Assembly: GCA_036013055.1 (NCBI GenBank)
Contig: DASCQM010000015.1
Location: 62,001 to 126,000 of the forward strand
DNA: 64,000 nt
Direction: 5' to 3'
Origin: SHYR01 sp036013055
GTDB taxonomy: Bacteria > Chloroflexota > Dehalococcoidia > UBA2979
The notes beneath the pieces are model-generated. The model was not told the DNA's origin and ran no database searches. It worked only from the letters and a program-made list of their open reading frames with translations. Shown here piece after piece: positions 1 through 8,441 of this stretch. Within the stretch, counting starts at the first letter, position 1. Each line of letters starts with the position of its first letter. The position numbers and the translations under genes are program-made.

Positions 1-28
1 CCTCCGCACGCTGCTGCGAGGGGGACGA

Positions 29-63
29 CGAAACAAAGAAACCCCTCGCCATCAGCGAGGGGT
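29..63 (-). terminator. Rho-independent terminator, probable platform of cobalamin riboswitch
   Basis: On the minus strand a perfect 9-bp stem (41-49 with 55-63, 5-nt loop) is followed directly by a T-rich run (complement of 29-40). It lies about 70 nt downstream of the cobalamin aptamer on the same strand, so it is most simply the terminator arm of the riboswitch expression platform. The controlled gene would lie beyond the left edge. The stem and T-run are seen; the coupling to B12 is inferred. Confidence 0.8.
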
Positions 64-134
64 CGATGCGAAAACCTGCGAGCGGCGCGCGGCCGCGTCA
101 GATCCGTCGCCCGTCCTCGCGGGTCTCTGACAAT

Positions 135-234
135 GACGCAGGCCGGTACTCTGGCTGCCGCCGCCAGCGCACTGGCAGCGATCACAGTTGCGGGACAGCG
201 TCGGAATTGCACCGACTTCCCCGGTTCCTGCGTC
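135..234 (-). promoter_or_regulatory. Cobalamin (B12) riboswitch aptamer
   Basis: Read on the minus strand, the segment has the conserved cobalamin aptamer blocks in order: a GGGAA-type block, CGGTGCAA..TCCG, CTGTCCCGCAACTGTGA, and a B12-box-like AGCCAGAGTACCGGCC. An 8-bp P1 pairs 135-142 with 227-234. The P6 region is short, giving a compact aptamer of about 100 nt. A -10-like TACCAT (plus 247-252) places transcription start near 240, just before P1. Known B12 riboswitches repress cobalamin uptake or synthesis genes, or B12-independent isozymes; the target here is outside the window. Confidence 0.93.
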
Positions 235-356
235 GGAACGGAGCCGATGGTAGCACACGTTCGATCGGCATCCGCAGACGACTGACCGACCGCGCCGTGA
301 GCGTGCCGTCAGAACGCTGCGCGAGAACGTGGTATCACTCGGTTGGAGGTGATGCC

Positions 357-827
357 ATGACGACTGCAGCCCTGATCGCAACGCAACTTGAGCTACTCGC
401 AGGCGACGTACTGCGCGAACTCGAGGGTCTGCCCGAGGACCTACTGAATCAGACGGTCGATGTGCCGGAGGCGAATTCGCTGTTCGCGATCGCCACGCAC
501 ATGATGGCTTCCGGCGAGAATTGGACGCTCGTCGTCGTCGGCGGGCGGGACATCCCTCGCGACCGCGACGCGGAGTTCGTCGCGACGGGCACCTTCGCTG
601 ATCTGAAAGCGCGCTACGACGTGTGGATGAGTGGGATGCACGAGGTGCTCGACGAGTATCCCGACAGCGAGCTGGGACGCGAGACGACGCTCCCGGCGTA
701 CCGCTCCGACCTCGGCGTCGACCTAATGACTGTCGAACTGGGGCTGATCCACGTGATCGACCACACCGCCGTGCACCTGGGGCACATCCAGGTCACGAAG
801 CAGTTCCTGCTGGCCGGCGCGCTCTAG
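357..827 (+). CDS. DinB-like four-helix metal-binding protein
   Basis: 156-residue protein of the DinB/DUF664 superfamily, whose members are small cytoplasmic four-helix bundles that bind a divalent metal through three histidines; many are thiol-dependent transferases of unknown substrate. Visible candidate ligands are H48 (ATHMM) and the C-terminal DHTAVHLGH run (H136, H140). The ATG at 357 is chosen because GGAGGT (345-350) stands 6 nt upstream; the longer frame to 66 overlaps the riboswitch and has no such signal. It is transcribed divergently from the riboswitch transcript. Substrate unknown. Confidence 0.85.
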   Translation: MTTAALIATQLELLAGDVLRELEGLPEDLLNQTVDVPEANSLFAIATHMMASGENWTLVVVGGRDIPRDRDAEFVATGTFADLKARYDVWMSGMHEVLDEYPDSELGRETTLPAYRSDLGVDLMTVELGLIHVIDHTAVHLGHIQVTKQFLLAGAL

Positions 828-848
828 CCGCCGACGAGGGCTCAGCCA

Positions 849-1664
849 ATGACCGACGCCGCACGACCGGACGAGACGTACACCCACGGGCACCATGCCT
901 CCGTCGTCGGTCAGCACCAGCGTCGGACGGCGGGGGAGGCGGCGGCGTTCCTGCTGCCGGAGCTCACGTCGACGGATCGCGTGCTCGACTTCGGCTGCGG
1001 CCCGGGGACGATCACGGCCGGCCTCGCCCGCGTCGCTGGCTCGGTCGTGGGGCTCGACGTCGTACCGGAGGTGCTGCGCGTCGCTCGCGACCACACCGCC
1101 GAGCAGCGCGCCACGAACGCGCAGTTCGCGAATGCCAGCGTCTACGCGCTGCCGTTTGCCGGCGAGTCGTTCGATGTCGCCTACGCGCACCAGGTGCTGC
1201 AACACCTCGCTGATCCGGTCGCCGCGCTGCGGGAAGCGGGGCGCGTGCTGCGATCGGGCGGGGTCGTCGCGGTGCGCGATGTCGACTACGCGACGATGAC
1301 GTGGTGGCCGGACGACGAGCGCCTGACGCGGTTCATCGAGGTCTACACGGCCGTGGCCGCACGAAATGGCGGCGACGCGAATGCCGGGCGTCGCATCCCG
1401 ACGTGGCTGCGGGACGCCGGATACGTCGACCTGGCGATCAGTTCGTCGACGTGGACGTTCGCCGATCGTGACTCGCTGCTGAACTGGGGTGACTCGTGGG
1501 CGGATCGCGTCACACAGTCAGCGATCGGAGAGAAGGCGATCGAGTACGGCCTCGCCACGGCGGAAGAACTGGCGGAGATCGCGACCGGCTGGCGCGAATG
1601 GGCCCGCGACCCGGAGGCCTTCTTCACGTTCCTGCATGTCGAGGGTCTCGGCCGAAAGCCCTGA
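849..1664 (+). CDS. Class I SAM-dependent methyltransferase
   Basis: 271 residues. Motif I VLDFGCGPG at about 45-53 and the following acidic position (GLDV, D70) form the SAM pocket of a UbiE/Methyltransf_11-type Rossmann fold. A YAHQVLQHL segment fits motif IV, and a VLRSGG element follows. The C-terminal third, rich in Trp, resembles substrate-binding regions of small-molecule methyltransferases. It starts 21 nt after the DinB gene on the same strand, so the two are probably co-transcribed. The acceptor cannot be predicted. Confidence 0.88.
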   Translation: MTDAARPDETYTHGHHASVVGQHQRRTAGEAAAFLLPELTSTDRVLDFGCGPGTITAGLARVAGSVVGLDVVPEVLRVARDHTAEQRATNAQFANASVYALPFAGESFDVAYAHQVLQHLADPVAALREAGRVLRSGGVVAVRDVDYATMTWWPDDERLTRFIEVYTAVAARNGGDANAGRRIPTWLRDAGYVDLAISSSTWTFADRDSLLNWGDSWADRVTQSAIGEKAIEYGLATAEELAEIATGWREWARDPEAFFTFLHVEGLGRKP

Positions 1665-1722
1665 GCCGGTCGGGCGCGTCAGACTGAGGGAGATCACCGA
1701 GCCGTGACTCGCGCGGGACTGC

Positions 1723-1728
1723 TAGCGT
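1723..1728 (+). promoter_or_regulatory. -10 element for leaderless lipoprotein mRNA
   Basis: TAGCGT ends exactly 6 nt before the ATG at 1735, so the +1 would fall at the start codon. No Shine-Dalgarno sequence is seen. The same spacing recurs at seven other genes in the window. Confidence 0.5.
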
Positions 1729-1734
1729 GATCGC

Positions 1735-2946
1735 ATGGGAACCGTGCTCCGCCGTCTCTTGATGCTGGCTGCGCTCGTCGTCCTGGCCACGCTCGCCGTC
1801 GGCTGCGGCGGGGCGAGCGACTCACCGCCGACCGCCGACGCTACCGCGAGCGATGCCGCCGCGACGAGCGCCTCATCGACGACCGAGCAGGCAGCGACCG
1901 CGACGCTTGAGCCGACGGAAGTGCCAGCCACTGTCACGCCAACCGCCGTCCCGGCGGCATCGACCGAGGTACCGGCCGCTCCGACAGACGTGCCGACGGC
2001 AGTGCCGGCGGTCACGGCGACGGAGCTAGCCGCGACGGAGGTGCCAACAGCCGTTCCGACGGTTGCTCCTGCAGCGACGTCGACGCCTCTGCCGACCGTC
2101 GAACCGACGCCGGAGCCGACGACGACCGACGGCGGATGCGTGAGCAACCCGCAGCCTGTGCTGACGCAGCACTACACCGACCTCACTCAGATCGACTTCA
2201 TCAATCCCACGATCGTGACGAGCGGCAACTGGCTGAAGAACCGGCAGTACCACAAGATCGTGACGGACTCCGCCAACGACGCGCCCGAGGTTCCGCTCTA
2301 CGCCCCCGTCGATTCGGTCGCGATCGGGATCACCCACTACCTCGCGCAGATGGTGGCGTTCGATGGGACCGCGTCTGAGCTGCCGCAGCTCGAAGTGCGG
2401 TTCGAAGTCTCGTGCGAGGTCTCCTACTGGTTCGACCACGTCTCGCGGCTGGTGGAGCCGTTCGCGTCGCTGGCCTCCCCCGAACCGGCGCGTGACACGC
2501 GAGGTGCGATGGTGCCGATCCGTCTCGAAGTGAAAGCCGGCGACCTGATCGGCTACACCAGCGGCACGGCCCCGGCCCGTGTCTGGGACTTTGTGATCGT
2601 GAACAGCACCGTCACCGTGCAGTTCGCGAACCAGGCGCGATACGTGGGGACTGGCGACCTGCAGACGATCCTGCACTCCGTCTGCCCCGTCGATTATCTG
2701 GCGCCAGAGCTGCGCGCCGCCTACACGGCGCTCTACGGCGCATGGGACGGCAGGCTGCCGGGAATCGCGTGCGATACGCAGTCCGACGTCGTCGGGACGA
2801 TTGCCGGTGGCTGGTTCCTCACACCATTCACCGACACCACTGGCTTTGGCATCGCTGACTGGGGGCTCGTGGCGAAGATCGCCGGCGACGGTTCGGTGGA
2901 CGTGAACGGACCGGGAACCTCGGTGCGGACGCCGCGCACCCACTAG
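1735..2946 (+). CDS. Secreted lipoprotein with low-complexity linker, interrupted by in-frame TAG
   Basis: 403 residues up to the first stop. A hydrophobic signal peptide ends in a lipobox LAVGC (C24), predicting lipid anchoring on the outer face of the membrane. Residues 25 to about 135 are an Ala/Thr/Pro/Val-rich spacer. The folded part (about 137 onward) contains a YAPVDSVAIGI segment reminiscent of degenerate M23/LytM beta-barrels, but the metal motifs are absent. The same frame continues with good coding character for 55 codons after the TAG at 2944-2946, so this is probably a truncated version of a 459-codon gene. Function unknown. Confidence 0.82.
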   Translation: MGTVLRRLLMLAALVVLATLAVGCGGASDSPPTADATASDAAATSASSTTEQAATATLEPTEVPATVTPTAVPAASTEVPAAPTDVPTAVPAVTATELAATEVPTAVPTVAPAATSTPLPTVEPTPEPTTTDGGCVSNPQPVLTQHYTDLTQIDFINPTIVTSGNWLKNRQYHKIVTDSANDAPEVPLYAPVDSVAIGITHYLAQMVAFDGTASELPQLEVRFEVSCEVSYWFDHVSRLVEPFASLASPEPARDTRGAMVPIRLEVKAGDLIGYTSGTAPARVWDFVIVNSTVTVQFANQARYVGTGDLQTILHSVCPVDYLAPELRAAYTALYGAWDGRLPGIACDTQSDVVGTIAGGWFLTPFTDTTGFGIADWGLVAKIAGDGSVDVNGPGTSVRTPRTH

Positions 2947-3114
2947 ACGTGGGCCGATCCGAAGACAGTGACCGGTGAACACTGCTTCGAGGACTACAAC
3001 GGGTCAAAGTACGCGTACGTGCGCGTGCTCTCCGACACGCAGCTCGCGGCCGCATTCGGTACGGGCCGCTGCCCCACGTCGATGCCTGCGGGCGCGCAGA
3101 CGTTCCACCGCTGA
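2947..3114 (+). other. Read-through continuation of the lipoprotein frame
   Basis: Beyond the TAG the frame runs 55 sense codons to TGA at 3112-3114, with GC-rich third positions and a protein-like composition (two Cys, GEHCFEDYNG, RVLSDTQL, GRCPTSMP). It has no start codon or ribosome site of its own. Changing TAG to CAG would restore one protein. Confidence 0.65.
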
Positions 3115-3220
3115 CCCGCCTCGCGCGAAGGTTCTCAGTGTTGTTCCCGATGCGTGGTGAATCGGTGCGCGCCTACGATCGTCGCGACTGACGCTACGGG
3201 CGCACGGGCAGGCGGGGGCG

Positions 3221-3577
3221 ATGGACGAGCTGGTCTTTCTGGTCACGATGCCCGACGGGGAGGAGCGCCGCGGGTTCGCGTTTCGCGGTCGAGTGATCGC
3301 CGGTCGCCACGAGACCAGTGACCTCCAACTGCCGCACCCGAACGTCTCCCGGCGGCACGCCGAGTTCTCGCTCCGCTCAGACGGTTCGATCCTGATTCGC
3401 GATCTCGGCAGCAGCAACGGGACGACTGTCGGCCGCACACTCTTGACCGGCGATGAAATCAGCGTCGCCGGAGACGTGGACGTGAGCATCGGCCCGTACA
3501 AGATTCACGTCTCGGTGTCCTCGGACTCGAGCCGAGCGACGATGGTGGACAACAAGGCGCGATCCTCGCCGCGCTAA
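3221..3577 (+). CDS. FHA-domain protein
   Basis: 118 residues consisting almost only of a forkhead-associated domain: GRVIAGRHETSDLQL, HPNVSRRHAEF and DLGSSNGTTV match the conserved GR, SRxHA and NG elements that bind phosphothreonine. It has no fused catalytic domain, so it would act as a cytoplasmic adaptor for Ser/Thr kinase signalling. No kinase is encoded nearby. A G-rich stretch just before the ATG serves as ribosome site. Confidence 0.88.
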   Translation: MDELVFLVTMPDGEERRGFAFRGRVIAGRHETSDLQLPHPNVSRRHAEFSLRSDGSILIRDLGSSNGTTVGRTLLTGDEISVAGDVDVSIGPYKIHVSVSSDSSRATMVDNKARSSPR

Positions 3578-3643
3578 CGCCGGCGGGATCGGCAGTTGGG
3601 GCGTGCGAATGGCGCGCGGCCACTCAGGGCCGCACGCGGGATG

Positions 3644-3685
3644 TAAGGCCCCTGGGGACTCTGTGACCTGCCCCCAGGGGCCTTA
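3644..3685. terminator. Strong 14-bp hairpin between convergent genes
   Basis: 3644-3657 and 3672-3685 are perfect inverted repeats (14 bp, 14-nt loop). The hairpin lies between the 3' ends of the FHA gene (+) and the small peptide gene (-), as expected for a shared bidirectional terminator. There is no clear T-run on either side, so intrinsic termination is not certain. Confidence 0.6.
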
Positions 3686-3732
3686 CGGGGGTTGGGAAAT
3701 TCAGTCGGGCTCGATCGCCCGAGAGGTGAGGG

Positions 3733-3840
3733 CTACGTGCCCCACGCGACGCCGGCGAATGCCGTGACCGGGTTGGCTGCGATTGCGAGAGCTGCCATGA
3801 AGATCGCTGTGGTGATTGAAAGAGTTGCTCGCTTGGCCAT
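3733..3840 (-). CDS. 35-residue exported-looking peptide
   Basis: The ATG at 3840 is preceded by GGGAGGT with a 7-nt spacer, among the strongest ribosome sites in the window. The product has a short basic N-terminus (MAKR), a hydrophobic Ala/Ile-rich core and a TAFA-G sequence fitting signal peptidase I cleavage. Cleavage would release only about six residues (GVAWGT). It lies 177 nt downstream of the giant TPR/SARP regulator on the same strand and is followed by the 3644-3685 hairpin. A secreted signal peptide or a small membrane peptide are both possible; the family is not recognised. Confidence 0.55.
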   Translation of the reverse strand: MAKRATLSITTAIFMAALAIAANPVTAFAGVAWGT

Positions 3841-4016
3841 GATGGGTACCTCCCAGGTTGCTCGGGTCGCCGATTGCGGCGTACCCGTTCCCAACATGGG
3901 CGGAAGGTAAGAGCCGACCTCTCGCCAACATCTCGCCACGTCCCGGCGGACGAGAACAATAGTTCATACGCGAACGTGATGAAGCCACCAGATCTGATGT
4001 ACGCGTGGACGATCGA

Positions 4017-7000
4017 CTACGTGTCGAGGGCCGCTCCGGAGATCACCCGCGCGTAGAGCTTCTGAAGTTGTTCGGAAGGTTCCTCGCCGAGGTCGTCCAG
4101 CATCGCGTTTTGCAGCCGCCGGTAGGCGCGCGTGGCGAGATCGAGGTGTCCGGCACGTGCCTGCGCCCGCATCACGTAGAGCGCTGCTTCCTCGTTGACC
4201 GGATCGATGTTGGAAACCGCGTCGCCCAGTCGAACTACCTGTTCCGTGTCCCCACTGCGCTCGAAGTGCGAGGCGAGCGAGAGCAGGCAGGAGAGGAACC
4301 GATCCTCGTAGCGTCGCCTCGCGTCGTTCGCCCAGTCGGAATCGAACGTCTCGGCAAAGGGGCCACGGTAGAGCGCGACCGCCGCAACCAGTTGCTCGGC
4401 CCAGATCTCGCTCTCTGCCGGTGCGCTGTCGCTGCCCTGCGTGTAGCCGTCGAACTCGGTCGCGTCGTAGGCGATCTCAAACGTCGGGTTGACCTGGTAG
4501 CCGTCGTCCGTCTGCATCACGACCTGCGGATCGATCGCCTTGCGCAGCCGGTAGAGCGTCGAGTGGAACGCGCTGTTGAGGCGCTTCGGGTCGAGATCAG
4601 GCCAGAGGTCGTTCGCGATCTGCTCCTTGCGCAGCGGCTTCCCGTGGTGCAGCAGGTAGAAGAACATCTCCTTGCTGCGCTCGCTCCGCCATTCGAGGTC
4701 GGCGACCTGATGGCCGCGAACGGTGACGCGGGGCCCCCCGAACGCCTCGGCGCGAATCGCGGCCTGGGGCTCGCCAGCCGACGGTGTTGAGTCGCCCTCC
4801 TCGATCAGTGGGCGTAGCTCGGCACGGAGGCTCCGGAAGTAGCCCGAGCCGATGCGACGTGCAGCGCCGTACTCGACGACTTCCGGCATCAGCCTCGCCT
4901 CCGAGTAAAGGAACTGGTCGTAGCCGAGTTCCTCCACAATTTCGTGGACGGCTTTCAGATGCTCGACGGCCTGCTTTCGTTTGCGGCGATGGAAGCAGGC
5001 GCAACTGAGCAGCAGCAGGGCGATCGCGTGCTCTCGCTTCGCGCCGGTCTCGGCGCATGCGGCGACGGCCTGTTCGAGCACCGGGATCGCATCCGCGTGC
5101 CGGCGTTCGCTGATCAGCGTGGCGCCGATGCCGGTGCGGAATACAGCCTGCGAATGCAGCGCATCGTGTTGTTCCGCGGTGCGCAGCCCGTGGTCGAGCA
5201 GCGTTCGCGCCTGAGCGTGTTGCCCGCGATCACGGTGCGCGAGCGCCAGGCCGCACGTTGCGTACCCGACGAGGACCGGGTCATCGAGCTCCTGCGCCCG
5301 CTGCAGCGCGATCGTGTAGAGCGCCTCGGCCGTGTCGATGTCGCCGAGGTCGCGTTCGACGGCGGCGAGCCCCTCCTGGCCGTAGGCGTCCATCCGCTGG
5401 TGGCCGATCTCGCGGGCGCGTTCGATCGCTCCGTTGAAAGTGTCCCGGGCGGTTTCAAGTTCGCCGAGCATGTGCTGTACGTTTGCGATGTTATTCATTG
5501 TCGTGAGCTGTGTGCCGTCCTCCTCCAGCATTCGCCAGCGGCGCAGGGCGGCCGTGTACTCGACCATCGAGTCGGTGAGCCAACCCTGATGGAAGAGCGA
5601 GTTTCCAAGGTTGTCGTGTGCCTCCGCTGCCCGATGATGGTCACCGGCGGTATCGAATCCCTCGGCAGCCGACCGCAGCCGCTCACAAGCTGCCGCGAAC
5701 TGACCGCTCTGTCCGAGCGCGATCCCCTCCTCAAGGTCGATCTCGGCGAAGAGCGGGTCGTCGTCCGGGAGCTCCTCGCTGGCGAGCTGGCGCGCGCGGC
5801 GGCAGGCCAGCAGCGATTCCGTGAGGCGGCTCACCTGCCGCAACGAGACGGCGCGGTAGAGGTCCCGCCTGGCGCGCTGGTCGACGGAGAGTTGCTGCTC
5901 GTCGATCGAGTCGAGCTGCGCGAGCCCCTGCTGGCCGTTCAGCATCTTTGTCGAGAGCCGGGCTCGGGTCATCGCGAGATCGGGTTCGGCGCGCAGAACG
6001 TCCACCGGGAGACGATCCAACCAGCCTCCGAGCGTCGTCCACTCGCCGCGCTGGTAGAACTCCTCACGCGAGTCGTGTAGTTCGCGCACGACCTCAGCCC
6101 AGTCCTCAGTGAGGATCGAGAGGTCGATTGCCTCGCGACGCTGGCCGCGCCTCGCGCACTGGGCAGCCGCCGAGCGTCGAAGCTGCAGCAGCCGCTCCGG
6201 ATCCTCGCGTGCGAGCCGGTCGAGCAGGTGCTCACGCAGCAGCGCGTGCATCTTCAGCCAGCGCTCGCTGAGGCTGGTGATCAGGTGGCTTGTCCCTTCC
6301 AGCTCGCGCAGGTGCTGCTCCGCTTGCGGGTCGCCAGTGAGCGACTCCGCGAATTCGGCATCGAACGAATCGAGAACGGCGCACGCGGAAAGCAGCGTGA
6401 CGTGCGGTTCCGGCAGGCGTGCGAGCACCTCATGATCGATGAAGTCGGAGAGGACAAACTCCGAGCCCGGCGCGGTGCCTCCCTGCGCCCGGCTCGGATC
6501 GTAGTGATCCGCGAGGATCGCGAGCGCCGCCGCCCAGCCTCCGGCACGCTGCACAACATCGAGCTGGCTCGATGCGCCATCGATGCCGGAGCGACGGAGG
6601 AACTCGACCGCCTCGTCGTCGGTGAACTCGAGGTCCGTGCCGCCGAGCGAGAGTGCGCGGCGCTGGGCGGACATTCGTGGCAACGAGGAGAGGCGCGGCA
6701 TCGTCCGCGAGAGGATGTAGAGCCGCATGCTCAGCGGTAGCCCGCGCACCAGGGTGTCGAGGGCGGCGAGCGCATCGTCCGCGCCTTCGAGGACCTGGAC
6801 GTCATCGATCACCATCAGGAAGAGGTCGTCGATATCGCGGTGCGCGCTGGCGACGAACTGGCCGATCAGCGTCGACGCATCCGATGGCTTCGCGCCGCCC
6901 ACGAGCCGCTGATGCACGTCCTCCAGCGCGTCAGGGAAGGCGACACGCACGGCGCCGACGAGGTCTGAGATGAAGACGAGCGGATCGATGTCCTGGCGAT

Positions 7001-7211
7001 CGAGGGAGAGCCACGCGACGGGCACGCCCGCGTCGTCAGACCAGTCGATGGCCAGCGTCGATTTTCCGTAGCCGGCGGGTGCGCTGACGACCACGACCTC
7101 GTACTCCAGCGCGTCGCTGAGCACGCCGTGCAGGCGGTCACGTCTGATCGTGTCGCTGCGCCGCCGGGGAGGCGTGAGCTTGGGCGAGAACTCGTGGTCG
7201 ACGGTCACCAT
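4017..7211 (-). CDS. STAND ATPase-TPR-SARP/BTAD transcriptional regulator
   Basis: 1064 residues. The N-terminal MalT-like ATPase has Walker A APAGYGKST (K50) and a Walker B-like LFLMVIDD. A long helical TPR-type region fills the middle. The last ~240 residues hold an OmpR/SARP-type winged helix (RSKEMFFYLLHHG, LNSAFHSTLYRLRKAI) followed by a bacterial transcriptional activation domain (DSDWANDARRRYEDR onward). Such proteins act as ligand- and ATP-switched activators. The ATG at 7211 is preferred over upstream starts because the MalT-type N-terminus (FSPKLTPPRRR) begins there. Ligand and targets are unknown; the nearest candidates are the small peptide gene and the hotdog genes. Confidence 0.9.
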   Translation of the reverse strand: MVTVDHEFSPKLTPPRRRSDTIRRDRLHGVLSDALEYEVVVVSAPAGYGKSTLAIDWSDDAGVPVAWLSLDRQDIDPLVFISDLVGAVRVAFPDALEDVHQRLVGGAKPSDASTLIGQFVASAHRDIDDLFLMVIDDVQVLEGADDALAALDTLVRGLPLSMRLYILSRTMPRLSSLPRMSAQRRALSLGGTDLEFTDDEAVEFLRRSGIDGASSQLDVVQRAGGWAAALAILADHYDPSRAQGGTAPGSEFVLSDFIDHEVLARLPEPHVTLLSACAVLDSFDAEFAESLTGDPQAEQHLRELEGTSHLITSLSERWLKMHALLREHLLDRLAREDPERLLQLRRSAAAQCARRGQRREAIDLSILTEDWAEVVRELHDSREEFYQRGEWTTLGGWLDRLPVDVLRAEPDLAMTRARLSTKMLNGQQGLAQLDSIDEQQLSVDQRARRDLYRAVSLRQVSRLTESLLACRRARQLASEELPDDDPLFAEIDLEEGIALGQSGQFAAACERLRSAAEGFDTAGDHHRAAEAHDNLGNSLFHQGWLTDSMVEYTAALRRWRMLEEDGTQLTTMNNIANVQHMLGELETARDTFNGAIERAREIGHQRMDAYGQEGLAAVERDLGDIDTAEALYTIALQRAQELDDPVLVGYATCGLALAHRDRGQHAQARTLLDHGLRTAEQHDALHSQAVFRTGIGATLISERRHADAIPVLEQAVAACAETGAKREHAIALLLLSCACFHRRKRKQAVEHLKAVHEIVEELGYDQFLYSEARLMPEVVEYGAARRIGSGYFRSLRAELRPLIEEGDSTPSAGEPQAAIRAEAFGGPRVTVRGHQVADLEWRSERSKEMFFYLLHHGKPLRKEQIANDLWPDLDPKRLNSAFHSTLYRLRKAIDPQVVMQTDDGYQVNPTFEIAYDATEFDGYTQGSDSAPAESEIWAEQLVAAVALYRGPFAETFDSDWANDARRRYEDRFLSCLLSLASHFERSGDTEQVVRLGDAVSNIDPVNEEAALYVMRAQARAGHLDLATRAYRRLQNAMLDDLGEEPSEQLQKLYARVISGAALDT

Positions 7212-7291
7212 GGCGTATTTCCGTCGATCGAGCCTATGCGAACGCGGGTGGGCCTTACCACTCTCGCTGCCGGCGTCGCATGCGGCGGCGG

Positions 7292-7684
7292 TCAGTCGAG
7301 CGGCGCGCTGGCCGTCCCGCTGAGCAGCATCTCGCCCTGCTCGTCCTCGCACGTGACGTCATAGCTCGCGACGCCATCCTTGACGCCGCGCAGCTCGGCG
7401 CGCGCGGTGACGGTGGTCGGGATCAGCGCCGGCGCACGCCAGCGGACCCTCAGTTCGCCGCCAGCGGCCCAGCGCAGACCAAAGCCGGTGGTCATCGCCT
7501 CAGAGACCAGCGCGAGCACCAGCATGCCGTGGGCGACCGGGCGGCCGAACTGGCCAGCGCGTGCCTCGGGTGAGTCGAGGTGGATCGGGTTGTCATCCCG
7601 CGCCGCCTCCGCGTAGCGAGTCACCCTCGGCTGGTCGAGCAGGCGGGTCACGGGTTCGATCGTGGGGGGCGTAGCGGCGGTCAT
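7292..7684 (-). CDS. MaoC-like hotdog dehydratase
   Basis: 130 residues of the MaoC/(R)-specific enoyl-CoA hydratase type. The hydratase motif DNPIH (31-35) supplies the catalytic Asp/His pair, and GRPVAHGM is the usual second signature. Its start codon overlaps the stop of the upstream FAS1-like gene by 4 nt, so the two products probably form a two-subunit hydratase acting on a CoA thioester, like the N- and C-halves of MaoC-type enzymes. Substrate not predictable; fatty or aromatic acyl-CoA is likely. Confidence 0.85.
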   Translation of the reverse strand: MTAATPPTIEPVTRLLDQPRVTRYAEAARDDNPIHLDSPEARAGQFGRPVAHGMLVLALVSEAMTTGFGLRWAAGGELRVRWRAPALIPTTVTARAELRGVKDGVASYDVTCEDEQGEMLLSGTASAPLD

Positions 7685-8094
7685 CCGTCGATCGGCTCTG
7701 TCGCGCCCTCGGGCGCGAGTAGCAGCGTCGTGCGGCCCTCCGCGACGGAACCCTGGTCGCTGCTGATCTCGAGTGTGAGCGCGTTGATGTAGACGCCCTT
7801 TCGCTTCGAGTGCGAGATCACCGTGAAGCGGCCACCGAGTGCTTCGTCGATCGCGACCGCGCGGTGGAACGAGATCTGCTGCCCGGTGTGCACGAGGCCC
7901 TCCAGCCCGCCTGCGCGCGCGATCAGGCCCGCGAGTACGAGCGCACCGAGCGCCAGCGGCGGGACATGCGTCTCCCAGAGGTCGTTCGCCTCTCCCGTCG
8001 CATCGAGGTAGTCGCGAACGTCGTCGGCGCTGACGGCGAACTCGAAGTCGGCGAGGACGTCGCCGGCGGCCACACGGGAGAGATCGATGGTCAT
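7681..8094 (-). CDS. FAS1-like dehydratase N-domain protein (MaoC partner)
   Basis: 137 residues from the ATG at 8094, which has GAGGT 4 nt upstream; a longer frame to 8223 lacks such a signal. The sequence (ADDVRDYLDATGE, HVPPLALGALVLAGL, GQQISFHRAV) fits the N-terminal hotdog half of acyl-CoA dehydratases, the half lacking the catalytic HD pair. Translationally coupled to the MaoC-like gene downstream. It likely forms the substrate-binding half of a heterodimeric hydratase. Confidence 0.78.
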   Translation of the reverse strand: MTIDLSRVAAGDVLADFEFAVSADDVRDYLDATGEANDLWETHVPPLALGALVLAGLIARAGGLEGLVHTGQQISFHRAVAIDEALGGRFTVISHSKRKGVYINALTLEISSDQGSVAEGRTTLLLAPEGATEPIDG

Positions 8095-8441
8095 TGGTAC
8101 CTCGAATGCGTGCTCAGAAGATATCGAACCGTAGAGGCGAGCGTCCACGACGGCCCGCAGACCTTCCGACGCGCATGCCGCTCTGTGAAACGGGTCATAG
8201 AGGCGCGCGGCCGGTTCTGGCATTGTTGCGTCCTCACTGAAGGGGGACGGCGATGTGCTGGCTCAACTACATGGCACCAACGACGACTGCTGCGAATGAC
8301 AAGAGCGCGGCCGGGGGCCTCCTCGTTCTACCGCTCACCAGTCGCCCGGCGGCTGCGGTCGAGCGCCCATCCCCGATCGGCCACGTGGAAGCGGTCGCGG
8401 TGGTGACGGCGTGCGAGACGGTCGAGGCGGCTGGCTAGGGT
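8095..8441. other. 347-bp interval without a supported gene
   Basis: Holds the upstream region of the hotdog pair and the 3' flank of the EAL-HDOD gene. A 60-codon plus-strand frame (8253-8438) has a GGGGGA sequence before its ATG, but its composition is unconvincing and no family is recognised. Nothing else is seen. Confidence 0.4.

Noticed and set aside
2944..2946. Pyrrolysine at the TAG of the lipoprotein gene
   Set aside because: The context is not a methylamine methyltransferase, and TAG is used as an ordinary stop by many genes here (e.g. 827, 19? and other ORF ends).
2026..2982. 318-codon open frame on the minus strand
   Set aside because: Antiparallel to the lipoprotein gene, Arg/His-rich composition typical of reverse-strand shadows in GC-rich DNA, no family motif.
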